DNA of 64,000 nt from Coriobacteriaceae bacterium (GTDB taxonomy: Bacteria > Actinomycetota > Coriobacteriia > Coriobacteriales > Coriobacteriaceae). A model generated the notes under the pieces. The model had not been told where the DNA came from. It ran no database searches and saw only the letters and a list, made by a program, of their open reading frames with translations. Each line of letters starts with the position of its first letter. Position 1 is the first letter of the stretch. A program made the translations under genes and the position numbers. The stretch covers positions 75,102 through 139,101 of the forward strand of contig CABJFQ010000005.1 in the NCBI GenBank assembly GCA_902364975.1, in the 5' to 3' direction. Of this stretch, positions 51,213-60,507 are shown piece after piece.

Positions 51213-52517
51213 CTACTTGCGCAGCGGCTTGGGCAGCGGAATGCCCGCCGCAATGACGGCGGCGATGATCATGCAGACGATACCCTTGAGTGGGAAGCAC
51301 ATGAGCAGCAGGCCCACGACCATGACTGGCTGACGCATGACCGCACCCATCGTCGAGGCGGTGCAGACAGCGACGCAAAAGACCGGATCAGCGCCGGTGA
51401 GGACGGCAAGACCGTAGCCCAGGCTCACGCCCGAGAAGATAACCGGGAAGAAGTGGCCGCCGCGCCAGCCCATGTTGATGAGGGCGGGCGTCAGCATGGC
51501 CTTGACAAGACCGGTTGCAATAAGCACACCAGCGGGAATGGTCATATAGGTCTCCATGAGCACATCGGCTTGTGTCTCGCCGGCAAACATGGTGTAGGGC
51601 AAAACCGTGCCGCAGATGGCGAGCGCCAGACCGGCCAGCATGGCTTTGACGACAGGGCGCTCCCCTATGGCGTGGGCCAACGCCTCGCTCGCGTGCTCAG
51701 AAACAAAGTACAGCCAGCCGCAGATTGTTCCGATCAACGACAGAGGAATGAGCCAGGTAAGCTCCAGGTTGCCCACCACGGCGGCCTCGAACCTGGGCAT
51801 GCCCATGCCGCCGCCCATAAGCTGGCCGAGCAGCAGGTAGGTACCCAGACCGCCGGCAATCGCAATGCCGTAGACCACGGTCTTTTGCGCCTTGGGAAGC
51901 TTGATGGTGATCTCGTCGGACGCTGAGTCCCCATCGCCGTTGGCGCCCTGGCCGTCGGCGCTACCGGCGAGCGGCGCCACTAAGCCAAAGACGGGCGCGG
52001 TAAAGAGCGCCGTCAGGGCGGCCTGGGTGCCCAACAGCGTGAGCTCCCTAAACTCGGCGCCAAAGCGGCGCATGCGGTCGCCGACCCAGCTGCACAGACC
52101 CGCGATGACGCCGGTCAGGCCGGCTTCTGGTCCAATGCTTCCGCCAAACAGCAGCGGCAGCAACGCCGCAAGCGAAAGCTTGCCCAGGTTGTCGTACGGG
52201 TAGCGGCCGTCGCGCTTTACCTTGGCCATCACCTGGTTGAGGTCATCGGTCTTGGTGCCCGTCATCTTTTCGTACAGACCGATCAGCAGGCCGCCCAACA
52301 GGCAGACGAAAAACGGGTAGGGCAAAAAACCGAACGGACCACTCGCGAGCTCGGGCGAAGCGACACCCAGCATATGCGGGATCTCGGTCCATAGATAGTC
52401 GATGCCATGCTCCATCGCAAAGAAGAACAGCCAGACCGCGGCGCCCGCAAACGCACCGGTCACAGCCACGCTCACTAAAAACAGCGCACGGTTTTTGGGT
52501 TTGGCAAGGTTACCCAT
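51213..52517 (-). CDS. CLC-family chloride channel/transporter
   Basis: A 434-aa CLC protein. Selectivity-filter-like segment GGSIGPEAGLTG is present (GxxGxE region), with about ten or more hydrophobic segments. GGAGGA precedes the ATG. A glycine/acidic linker (ADGQGANGDGDSASDE) interrupts the middle. Whether it is channel or exchanger is not decided from sequence alone. Confidence 0.87.
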   Translation of the reverse strand: MGNLAKPKNRALFLVSVAVTGAFAGAAVWLFFFAMEHGIDYLWTEIPHMLGVASPELASGPFGFLPYPFFVCLLGGLLIGLYEKMTGTKTDDLNQVMAKVKRDGRYPYDNLGKLSLAALLPLLFGGSIGPEAGLTGVIAGLCSWVGDRMRRFGAEFRELTLLGTQAALTALFTAPVFGLVAPLAGSADGQGANGDGDSASDEITIKLPKAQKTVVYGIAIAGGLGTYLLLGQLMGGGMGMPRFEAAVVGNLELTWLIPLSLIGTICGWLYFVSEHASEALAHAIGERPVVKAMLAGLALAICGTVLPYTMFAGETQADVLMETYMTIPAGVLIATGLVKAMLTPALINMGWRGGHFFPVIFSGVSLGYGLAVLTGADPVFCVAVCTASTMGAVMRQPVMVVGLLLMCFPLKGIVCMIIAAVIAAGIPLPKPLRK

Positions 52518-52642
52518 CGGGTCCTCCCGTGGTCAAAGTCAACATAGATACGCTTTATTGTAGGGCGAGCGTTGTCCAGACGAGCCAACCATCTGCGCTG
52601 CAAACGGCACCATTGGGAGCCATTGTGGGGCAGGCTCAAGAC

Positions 52643-53176
52643 TTATCCGTTGATAATCGAGGCAATCTCGCGCGAATCGTCGGCAAAGTAAATGCCTTGC
52701 TGGCGCCTCGGACTCGAAAGCCCCTTATCAATCATGTGCCCGAGCAGCGCCTTGAGGTCGTTGTAGTAACCGTCCAGGTTATACAGGATGCACGGAGCAC
52801 TCAGGTGTCCCAACGATACCGCAGACATGACCTCGGCAATCTCCTCGAGCGTGCCCGTGCCACCCGGAAAGGCGATAAACGCATCGCCGAGCTCGATCAT
52901 CTTGGCCTTGCGCTCAGCCATATCGCTCGTCACGATAAGGTCGTCAATACCTTCGTGCTGAAACTCTGCCTCGATAAAAAAGCTCGGCTCAACGCCCGTC
53001 ACGTGCCCGCCAGCATCGAGCACGCTATCGGCAAGCGCGCCCATCAGGCCCGATTTGGACCCGCCGTATACCAGCGCGTGCCCGTTGGAGCCAATCCAGT
53101 TGCCCAGCTCTTGCACCGCAGGCAGAAACGCCGGGTCATTGCCGACGCTGGCGCCCAGATACACGGTGATATTCAT
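52643..53176 (-). CDS. LOG-family protein
   Basis: A 177-aa lysine-decarboxylase-like fold (TIGR00730). The PGGTGTLEE motif (residues about 103-111) is that of cytokinin riboside 5'-monophosphate phosphoribohydrolases; the start VYLGAS and VYGGSKSGLMGALAD also match. The bacterial in vivo substrate is probably a nucleotide monophosphate. GGGGGA precedes the ATG. Confidence 0.87.
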   Translation of the reverse strand: MNITVYLGASVGNDPAFLPAVQELGNWIGSNGHALVYGGSKSGLMGALADSVLDAGGHVTGVEPSFFIEAEFQHEGIDDLIVTSDMAERKAKMIELGDAFIAFPGGTGTLEEIAEVMSAVSLGHLSAPCILYNLDGYYNDLKALLGHMIDKGLSSPRRQQGIYFADDSREIASIING

Positions 53177-53212
53177 ATTCAGTCCCCCTCGTCGTGACGC
53201 ACGGCGCCCGTT

Positions 53213-53638
53213 CTAGCGTTGGCGTCGGCGATATTCGCGCACGCGGCGCGACAGGTCAGCGAGCTCGTCACGATCGAGCTCTTCCAAATGCTCAAGATCA
53301 TCCATAAATCGCGCCATGGTGTCCTTTTGGCGCAGTTTAATGAGCGTATTGCAGTAGTTCACCGCCACACCCGTGAGCATGGCGATGTAGAAGATGCTGA
53401 TGACGCTCAGGATGACGGTGATGGCGCGGGCAACCGGCGTTTCGGCCGGGATATCGCCAAAGCCGACGGTCGAGACCGTCTCAAAGCTAAACCAGAGACC
53501 ATCGCCAAACGTGAGGGTCGTGGGCTCGGACAGCCAGACAGCCGTCGAGCACAGCAGGTAAAAGATAAGAAACAGGCCCGTGATGCGTGCAAAGCCAGCC
53601 TGTCGCAACACGTCGGCAAGCGTCCTCAACTTGTTCAT
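53213..53638 (-). CDS. Two-TM potassium channel
   Basis: A 141-aa channel. TM1 near residues 17-36, pore helix and selectivity filter TVSTVGFGD (residues about 56-64), TM2 near 73-95, and a charged cytoplasmic tail without a ligand-binding domain. ATG 53638 has AAAGGGG upstream. Likely tetramerises like KcsA. Confidence 0.85.
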   Translation of the reverse strand: MNKLRTLADVLRQAGFARITGLFLIFYLLCSTAVWLSEPTTLTFGDGLWFSFETVSTVGFGDIPAETPVARAITVILSVISIFYIAMLTGVAVNYCNTLIKLRQKDTMARFMDDLEHLEELDRDELADLSRRVREYRRRQR

Positions 53639-53690
53639 CGCGACCCCTTTTCCCAGACGCCCAATCACATTCGCTCGGTATTGTCCCACA

Positions 53691-53816
53691 TCCGGCACTT
53701 GGGGACGTTCCTTTTGTGCCGGCAGAAAGTAGTCATTGGGGACGTTCTTAAATGACTAGTCAAACAAGAACGTCCCCGATGACTAGTCGTTTAAGAACGT
53801 CCCCAATGACTAGTCG
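53691..53816. repeat. Cluster of four GGGGACGTT palindromic repeats
   Basis: Four units in a row. Unit 1 (53692-53722) has CCGGCAC/GTGCCGG arms around a GGGGACGTTC core. Unit 2 (53731-53760) has AGTCATT/AATGACT arms around GGGGACGTTCTTA. Units 3 and 4 (to 53814) are inverted copies sharing ACTAGTC borders. Unit 2 is identical over 30 bp to 63971-64000. Located between the K+ channel and a sensor kinase gene. Confidence 0.8.
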
Positions 53817-53912
53817 CCAGTGCCGGGCGCGACCACTTAGCGGCGCGTCCGGCAGCTGGCCAGCTGAGCTGGTATCCTAATGCGGTACCGTCTCGACTCG
53901 ATAGGATTGCAT

Positions 53913-56717
53913 GTGAAACCTTCCGCCGTCCTTCGCTTAGCTCTATATCGCACCCTAGCCGTCGCGCTTGCCGCGCTCGCCATACTGAGCACCGTCATGC
54001 CCACCCCGGCCTTTGCCGCCGACTCCGACCAGCAGGTCAAGACGGTCCGCGTCGGCTGGCTCGTCAACAACGCAGGCTTCCAGGAAGGCACGCCGGGCGA
54101 GCGCCTCTCGGGATGGGGTTATGAGTACCTCCAGACCCTCTCGTACTACACAAAGGGTTGGCAATACGAATACGTTCCTGGCACTTTCACCGAGCTTTTG
54201 GACATGCTCGAGGCGGGCGAAATCGACCTCATGCCCAACATCTCGTATTCGGCAGAGCGCGAGCAGAAGCTGCTCTTTTCCTCGAACCCCGAGGGCACCG
54301 AGCGCTACTACATCTACGCCAGGCCCGATCGCGACGATCTGACCAAGGGTGACCCCCAAGCGCTTCAAGGCCTCACCATCGGCTGCAATTCTGGCGTTAT
54401 GCAAACCGTCGTCGGCCAGCAGTGGCTCGCCAACGAGGGCATCGCCTGTACTTATAAAGAAATCGACACCGGAAGCGCCCTCTTTGAGGCACTTTCAGAC
54501 GGCGAGGTCGACGCCATTATCATGAACGACACCATTTCGTCGCCCGACGCGTCGCCCATGTTCTACGTAGGCTCGAGCGACTACTATTTTGCCGTCCCCA
54601 AAAGCCGCCCCGATCTGATGAACGACATCAACTCGGCCATGGCGGCAATCAACCGCACCAACCCGCGCTATAACGACGAAGTCAAATCGAACTACTCGGC
54701 CCAAAACAGCGGCTCATCATCACTCACTGGCCCCGAGCGTTCCTGGCTCAAAGCAAACGGCAACACCATTACGCTCGGCTATCTTAAAAACGAACTTCCC
54801 TACTGCACGCAAAACGACGACGGCGAGATGGAAGGGTCGCTCGCCTCGCTTGCAACGACATTGCACGACAAGTTTGGCATTACGGTTAAAACAGTCGCGT
54901 TCTCGAGCAACAAGCAAATGGTCAAAGCCCTTTCCAAAGGAACCATCGATGTCGCGCTGCCGCTGTTTCGCGACTACTGGCTTGCCGAGCAAGGGGGAGC
55001 CGTCCAGTCGAACCCGATGGGAACGGTCTCCCTGACCGCCATTCACAGCAGCAACAACCTGGACGGCGACCTTAAGAATATCGCTTGTACAGAGGGCGCG
55101 ATCGTCAACCGTTTTGAGCTCGAGAGCTTATTCCCCGATGCAACGGTAACCGAATTTCCGAATGCCGACGAGGCGCTCAAAGCCCTCAATAAGGGGACGG
55201 CAAGTTGCATCATTGTCCCCAGCACGCGTCTGCAAACCATCCTTGACGCCCACGACATCGAGGACTTCGAAACACAGGAACTCACCAACACGGCGCAACT
55301 ATCGTGCTTGATTTCGCGCGGCAAACCCGAGCTGTTGGGAATCATTAATAAGGGCATCATCAATGCAGGCGAATCGCTCTCTGCAAGCAGCTATTCCCCC
55401 ACATCGTACTCGGCGCAAGAATCGGACACGTTCCGGTTTATCTACCGCAACCGCATCGCCGTTGCGACCGTTATCATCTGCGTATTGCTCGCCGGCATCG
55501 TCGTCCTTATCTGGTCGCTTCATCGCGCGCAGAAAGAACGCCAGAAAGCCGACGCCGCCAACGCCGCCAAAACCGCTTTCCTCACGCGCATGAGCCACGA
55601 TATCCGCACACCGCTCAACGGCATGCTGGGCCTTATCGAAATTGAGGAATTGAAAGAAGGCGACATGCAGGTCGCCAGGGAAAGCCGCGCCAAGGCGCGT
55701 GTTGCCGCCAACCACCTACTGTCGTTGATTAACGACATCCTCGAGATGGGCAGGATCGAGGAGTGCAAAGTGACGCTCGAGCACGAATCATTCAACCTCA
55801 AAGAGCTGTGCGACAATGCGCTCGTGCTGTGCAAGCTCCGCGCATCTGATCGTGGCATAACAATGCTCGACACCAGCGAGCCCTACGCTGTCGACCAATA
55901 CATGATCGGCAGCCCCACCCATATTCGACAAATCCTCGTCAACCTGCTCGACAACAGCATCAAGTACAACAAGCGCGGTGGCACCGTCACATTCTCGTCG
56001 ATTGTCAAACCGCTCGATGACGAGCACGCAGTGTTTTGCTTTAGCGTCTCGGACACCGGCATCGGCATGTCGCCCGAGTTTCTTAAACACATCTACGAAC
56101 CGTTTGCCCAAGAGGGCAACGATGCCCGCAGTAAATTTCAGGGAACTGGCATGGGCATGCCGATCGTCAAATCGCTCATAGACATGATGGGCGGCACGAT
56201 TGAGATTTCGAGCGAGGTCGGCGTGGGAAGTACGTTCAACGTCCAGATTCCGCTCGATATCGACAAGAACCCTCAGGCAAGAGAAGGTGCGGACGAGCAG
56301 GCGATCAGCTGCTCGCTTGCCGGCATGAACGTTCTTTTGGCCGAAGACAACGAGCTCAATGCCGAAATTGCCCAGGCCCTGCTCGAAAGCGAAGGCATCG
56401 TCGTAACTCGCGCCGCCGACGGCAAAGAAGCGGTCGAACTATACACTAGTCGTCCCGCCGGCAGCTTCGATGCGATCCTGATGGACATCATGATGCCGGG
56501 TATGGATGGCTACGAGGCAACTCGCGCGATTCGTCTGAGCGAGAAGGCCGATGCAGCCGACATCCCCATCATCGCGCTCACCGCCAATGCCTTTGCCGAG
56601 GACGCCAAGGCGGCACACGATGCCGGCATGAACGCCCATCTGCCCAAACCGCTCGACTTTAACAAGCTCAAAAACATCCTCGCCCGCATCAAGAAAAACG
56701 GAACTGTTTCGCTATAG
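53913..56717 (+). CDS. Hybrid sensor kinase with two solute-binding domains
   Basis: A 934-aa membrane kinase. Signal segment (ALAALAILSTVMPTPAFA) then two periplasmic solute-binding-protein-like domains (about residues 25-260 and 275-490, PBPb fold), one TM (about 510-535), HisKA (SHDIRTPLNGM, His near 561), HATPase (NLLDNSIKYN, DTGIGMS, GTGMGMPIVKSL) and a C-terminal receiver (MDIMMPGMDG, Asp near 858). GTG 53913 with AGGA 7 nt upstream is preferred; an ATG 11 codons earlier lacks an SD. No DNA-binding partner is in the window, so output is unknown. Similar to BvgS/EvgS-type sensors. Confidence 0.87.
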   Translation: MKPSAVLRLALYRTLAVALAALAILSTVMPTPAFAADSDQQVKTVRVGWLVNNAGFQEGTPGERLSGWGYEYLQTLSYYTKGWQYEYVPGTFTELLDMLEAGEIDLMPNISYSAEREQKLLFSSNPEGTERYYIYARPDRDDLTKGDPQALQGLTIGCNSGVMQTVVGQQWLANEGIACTYKEIDTGSALFEALSDGEVDAIIMNDTISSPDASPMFYVGSSDYYFAVPKSRPDLMNDINSAMAAINRTNPRYNDEVKSNYSAQNSGSSSLTGPERSWLKANGNTITLGYLKNELPYCTQNDDGEMEGSLASLATTLHDKFGITVKTVAFSSNKQMVKALSKGTIDVALPLFRDYWLAEQGGAVQSNPMGTVSLTAIHSSNNLDGDLKNIACTEGAIVNRFELESLFPDATVTEFPNADEALKALNKGTASCIIVPSTRLQTILDAHDIEDFETQELTNTAQLSCLISRGKPELLGIINKGIINAGESLSASSYSPTSYSAQESDTFRFIYRNRIAVATVIICVLLAGIVVLIWSLHRAQKERQKADAANAAKTAFLTRMSHDIRTPLNGMLGLIEIEELKEGDMQVARESRAKARVAANHLLSLINDILEMGRIEECKVTLEHESFNLKELCDNALVLCKLRASDRGITMLDTSEPYAVDQYMIGSPTHIRQILVNLLDNSIKYNKRGGTVTFSSIVKPLDDEHAVFCFSVSDTGIGMSPEFLKHIYEPFAQEGNDARSKFQGTGMGMPIVKSLIDMMGGTIEISSEVGVGSTFNVQIPLDIDKNPQAREGADEQAISCSLAGMNVLLAEDNELNAEIAQALLESEGIVVTRAADGKEAVELYTSRPAGSFDAILMDIMMPGMDGYEATRAIRLSEKADAADIPIIALTANAFAEDAKAAHDAGMNAHLPKPLDFNKLKNILARIKKNGTVSL

Positions 56718-56759
56718 TTTGTGCCCAACTGTCATGCACAGCTAGAAAGGAAGCCGACG

Positions 56760-57239
56760 ATGTTTAGACCCTTACGCCGAAAGAAACGTGCCATCACCGA
56801 CGAGGAGGCGCGCGAGCTGCTGGCCACCTGTAAGCGCGGCGTCTTTGCCGTTAACGGCGATGATGGCTACCCTTATGCCATTCCCGTCAACTACTTCTTT
56901 GACACCGAGCACGACAAGATTTATTTCCATGGCGCCAAGGCTGGCCACAAGGTCGATTCACTCAGGCGTGATGACAAAGTCTGCTTTACCGTTTACGGCA
57001 ACGAGTGGTACAAGGACGATGACTGGGCTCCCTACGTTATGAGCGCCGTGGTCTTTGGCCGTTGCCACCTGGTAGATGAGGCCCCCGCGTTTATCGAGGA
57101 CAAAGTCCGCCAGTTAGCGCTTAAGTACTACCCTTCTGCCGAAGAAGTCGAGGAGGAAATCGCCAAAGACATCAAGGGCGTCCAACTCTACGAGATTTCG
57201 ATTGAGCATCTTTGCGGCAAGCAGATCCATGAAAAGTAA
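56760..57239 (+). CDS. Pyridoxamine 5'-phosphate oxidase-family protein
   Basis: A 159-aa FMN-binding split-barrel protein (5-nitroimidazole reductase/NimA-like): GVFAVNGDDGYPYAIPVNY, DKIYFHGAKAGHKVD, VCFTVYG. This subgroup uses FMN or heme. Nitroimidazole inactivation is possible but not shown. AGAAAGGAAG precedes the ATG. Confidence 0.82.
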   Translation: MFRPLRRKKRAITDEEARELLATCKRGVFAVNGDDGYPYAIPVNYFFDTEHDKIYFHGAKAGHKVDSLRRDDKVCFTVYGNEWYKDDDWAPYVMSAVVFGRCHLVDEAPAFIEDKVRQLALKYYPSAEEVEEEIAKDIKGVQLYEISIEHLCGKQIHEK

Positions 57240-57266
57240 GCCTAAAGGCAGGTCCTACAAATAGCA

Positions 57267-57306
57267 AAATGGCTCGGTTCCAACCAGTATTGGAACCGAG
57301 CCATTT
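57267..57306. terminator. Bidirectional terminator
   Basis: AAATGGCTCGGTTCCAA (57267-57283) and TTGGAACCGAGCCATTT (57290-57306), a 17-bp perfect stem between convergent genes. Confidence 0.88.
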
Positions 57307-57308
57307 GT

Positions 57309-59501
57309 TTATGAAGCGTCGGCGGCTATGTGCGCAAGCGCCTCAACGAGATCCTGAGAACTCACGGGTTTGCTCAGATGCGCGTTCATGCCCGCCTCGC
57401 GCGAAAGCCTACGGTCGTCGGCAAAGGCATTGGCGCTCACGGCGATAATCGGCGTGGTCGCGGCGTCCTCGCGATCGAGCGCTCGAATCTGACGCGTGGC
57501 CTCAAGGCCATCGATGCCGGGCATCATGATGTCCATCAATACCACGTCGTACTCGTGCGGCGCACTCGCGGCAAACGTCTCGACGGCAGACTCGCCATCT
57601 TTGACATGTGTCACGACGGCACCGGCGCGGTCGAGCGTAAACTGTGCGATCTCGGCATTCAGGTCGTTATCCTCTACGAGCAAAACACGCAGGCCCTGGA
57701 GCACGTCGCTGTCGCCTGCATCCACGCGAACTGCCTGGGGAATCTCGGAACTCTTGCACTTCTCAAACGGCAGGCAAATGGTAAACGTCGTCCCCCGCCC
57801 CAAGGCGCTCGTAAAGCTCATGGTTCCGCCCATAAGCTCGACCAACTGTTTGGCAATAGACGCGCCCAGGCCAGTTCCCGATGAAGCGCCTTCCACCTGT
57901 TGTTCCTCGCGGCTGAACGGCTCGTAGAGGTGCTGTTGAAACTCCTCGCTCATGCCAATGCCGTTATCGGCGATCGTGTATTCATAGACGGGGACACCGT
58001 CCACCGGCTCCACCTCGCGGCATGTCAGGCGAACATAGCCGCCCTGGCGGTTGTACTTGACGGCATTACCGGCAATATTGAGCAACAGACGCTTGAGGTG
58101 CGTCACGCTCACCCGGGCATAGGGATGATCAAGAGTCCGTTGGTCGCAGATAATTGTCACCAGGCGCTCCTCGGCTTGGCGCTCCAGAATATCGCACACC
58201 TCATAGTTGAGGGCCACCAAATTTGTGGGCACGAGGTCCAGGCTGATCTGCCCGCTCTCCAGGCGACTCATATCGAGTGCCTCGTTCGCAAGGTCGAGCA
58301 GCAGCCCCGATGCTGTCCAAATCTTTGAGCGGCACTCGGTCTGCTTTTGCAAGTCGTCTGCGTTGGCATTGCCCACCTCGACCATACCGCGAATACCGTT
58401 GATGGGCGTGCGCAGGTCGTGGCTCATGCGACGCAGGAACTCCGTCTTTGCAGAGTTGGCAGACGAGGCTTCGCGCGCTGCCTTTGCCAGCTTGTCGCCA
58501 TAGCCGCGCTCCTGCAGCAACAGGTCGGTCAAGTGTTGGCGCTCGGCGCGGCGGCGCGCCAACACGACAGTGGCTATAACACCGACGTAGAGCGCTGACA
58601 CGCTGGCAACAACAACGGCGACGACCCCGAAGTAACGCTGCGCGGACGCATAGGTGTACACGTAAAAATTGCACGCTTTACCAAATGTGCCCAGATACCA
58701 CTCTCCGTTGGCATTGACCAATCTGACCTTACCAGCCAGGCAACGCTCCTTAATACCGTCAACAATGATGGCATCCGTCGCAGGCAAATCGAGCACGCCC
58801 GATATGGTGGGTTCAACGGCATTGGTCGCAACGACCTTGCCATCGTTTTCGATCACGATATTGCCGCTATCGATGGTCTCATAACCATCGAGCAAGCTCT
58901 GCAATTTGAGCGTATTGCTCGCGACCGCCTTGGCGCTCTGGTGCCTCACCGCGACAACGATGCCCTCACCGTCCCGCCGGGCCACGCAGCCAATGTCTGC
59001 GACCGAATCGTCCGCAAGCGTAATGCGAGCGGTATAGGACTTAAGCGGATGGGCTGCCACCTCCAGCACAGGCGCCTCTTTGAGATTCTCGGCGAGCGAC
59101 TCGTAGCTCACGTTATCCGTCGAGGACTCGGACACCAAGTTGCCCGATGCGTCCGTCACGATCAGCGCTGTCACATTAAACTGGCCAGCATATTGCTCCA
59201 ACGTAGCGTTATCCACCGAGCCGTCGCGCTTCATATCGCGCGCTGCCTCTCCGGCAATCTCCATAACGCGAATCAGATTTTTGGTCGCATAGGCGCTGTT
59301 GAACGCATCGTAGGAAAGACTCTGTGTCGCCACGTAGTTGACAGCGTCGGCAAAGCGCTGCTCGGCCTGAGCTGTCGTGTAGCTGTAGCTCATCACGCCG
59401 GCAACAGCCGAGAGCGCTATCCCCAACAGGGCGGCAAAGACCCATACCCGGACCGAGCGATCGTCCCGCTCGTCTGCGGTGTGGTCGGGTACATCAATCA
59501 C
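57309..59501 (-). CDS. Hybrid sensor histidine kinase
   Basis: A 730-aa kinase. TM1 about 19-41, a periplasmic double-dCACHE-like region (about 42-290), TM2 about 292-315, HisKA (SHDLRTPINGI, His near 359), HATPase (NIAGNAVKYN, DNGIGMS, GTGLGASIAKQL), receiver (MDIMMPGIDG, Asp near 657). GTG start at 59501 overlaps the stop of the upstream solute-binding lipoprotein gene (GTGA), so the two proteins are coupled and probably form one sensor. Confidence 0.88.
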   Translation of the reverse strand: MIDVPDHTADERDDRSVRVWVFAALLGIALSAVAGVMSYSYTTAQAEQRFADAVNYVATQSLSYDAFNSAYATKNLIRVMEIAGEAARDMKRDGSVDNATLEQYAGQFNVTALIVTDASGNLVSESSTDNVSYESLAENLKEAPVLEVAAHPLKSYTARITLADDSVADIGCVARRDGEGIVVAVRHQSAKAVASNTLKLQSLLDGYETIDSGNIVIENDGKVVATNAVEPTISGVLDLPATDAIIVDGIKERCLAGKVRLVNANGEWYLGTFGKACNFYVYTYASAQRYFGVVAVVVASVSALYVGVIATVVLARRRAERQHLTDLLLQERGYGDKLAKAAREASSANSAKTEFLRRMSHDLRTPINGIRGMVEVGNANADDLQKQTECRSKIWTASGLLLDLANEALDMSRLESGQISLDLVPTNLVALNYEVCDILERQAEERLVTIICDQRTLDHPYARVSVTHLKRLLLNIAGNAVKYNRQGGYVRLTCREVEPVDGVPVYEYTIADNGIGMSEEFQQHLYEPFSREEQQVEGASSGTGLGASIAKQLVELMGGTMSFTSALGRGTTFTICLPFEKCKSSEIPQAVRVDAGDSDVLQGLRVLLVEDNDLNAEIAQFTLDRAGAVVTHVKDGESAVETFAASAPHEYDVVLMDIMMPGIDGLEATRQIRALDREDAATTPIIAVSANAFADDRRLSREAGMNAHLSKPVSSQDLVEALAHIAADAS

Positions 59502-60364
59502 GACAGGCCCTCCATATTCAAAAATGGCGAAGGGTCATCAACGTACTTTGACACCAGGCGTTCCATGGTGCCATCGGCAAGCATTTCTTGGTAGGCATGG
59601 GCGAGCTTAACGTCGATGCCGCGCGCGTCATTGATATCGAAGGCGGTGCCCAAACCAACCTCTAGCAGTGGCTCATCCAGAATGCGATACGTCACGCCAT
59701 AGTCTTTTTCGTAGGCGAGCAGCGAGGACTCGTGCGCGGCGATGGCATCGACCAGGCCCTCGACGAGCGCCGGGTTCAGGTACGAGCGGTCCGAGAAGCT
59801 GTAGAGCTCCTTAATCTGCGGAACGTTTTCATTGGTGCGATCGAGCAGAATCGATTCGGGCTTAGTGGTGGACTGAACCGCCACGACCTTGTCCTTAAGA
59901 TCGGCAAGCGTGTAGATATCGCTCTCGGGATCGACAGCAACCACCTGTCGGCTCGCGAGGTATGGACCGGCCCAACGATACTCGTTTTCGCGGCCCGTCA
60001 TACTAAAGCTGCCCATGACGCAATCGAGCTCGCCGCTCGCCAGCAGTTCTTTGTTCTTTTCCCAGTCGATCAGCTGGTATTTTGGCTTGTAACCAATGCG
60101 GCCCAAAGCCTCGGTCAAAATCTCGACATCCAGGCCAACGATATCGCCGTACTCGTCGCTATACACAAACGGCGGATAGAGGTCGCTGCCGACGTTGAGC
60201 GTCGTAAGGCCGTCATCTTTGACGTCTTCGGCTGGGCTTTCTACTGCAGACGTCGAGGTTCCATCATTCGATCCAAAACAGCCAGCTATCGCCACGACAA
60301 AGGCGCCCACCACTGCAAGCGCAACAAACAACGATATGGCGACCGAGCGACGAGGTCTTTTCAT
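59498..60364 (-). CDS. Solute-binding lipoprotein, family 3
   Basis: A 288-aa lipoprotein (lipobox IAGC) of the amino-acid-binding SBP_3 family: NVGSDLYPPFVYSDEYGDIVGLDVEILTEALGRIGYKP, YTLADLKDKVVAVQSTTKPE, and AYQEMLADGTMERLVSKY. ATG 60364 has GGAG upstream; in-frame upstream residues are not preferred. No permease or ATPase gene is adjacent. It overlaps the sensor kinase gene, so it likely delivers ligand information to the kinase rather than a transporter. Confidence 0.85.
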   Translation of the reverse strand: MKRPRRSVAISLFVALAVVGAFVVAIAGCFGSNDGTSTSAVESPAEDVKDDGLTTLNVGSDLYPPFVYSDEYGDIVGLDVEILTEALGRIGYKPKYQLIDWEKNKELLASGELDCVMGSFSMTGRENEYRWAGPYLASRQVVAVDPESDIYTLADLKDKVVAVQSTTKPESILLDRTNENVPQIKELYSFSDRSYLNPALVEGLVDAIAAHESSLLAYEKDYGVTYRILDEPLLEVGLGTAFDINDARGIDVKLAHAYQEMLADGTMERLVSKYVDDPSPFLNMEGLS

Positions 60365-60455
60365 CGAGCTCCAGACAATCCTGTTTACAGACTCAAGTTC
60401 AAAGATAATAGCAGACAAAGCCGCGCTCGCGCTCAATGGTTACAGACGCTTTACC

Positions 60456-60497
60456 CATGCGGGGCCTTCCAGCCAACCTGACAGACAGCCCCGCATG
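60456..60497. repeat. Inverted repeat after PatB/MalY gene
   Basis: CATGCGGGG (60456-60464) and CCCCGCATG (60489-60497), 24-nt loop, no U-run. Between two same-strand genes; may be a terminator. Confidence 0.5.
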
Positions 60498-60507
60498 CAG
60501 CGCCCAC

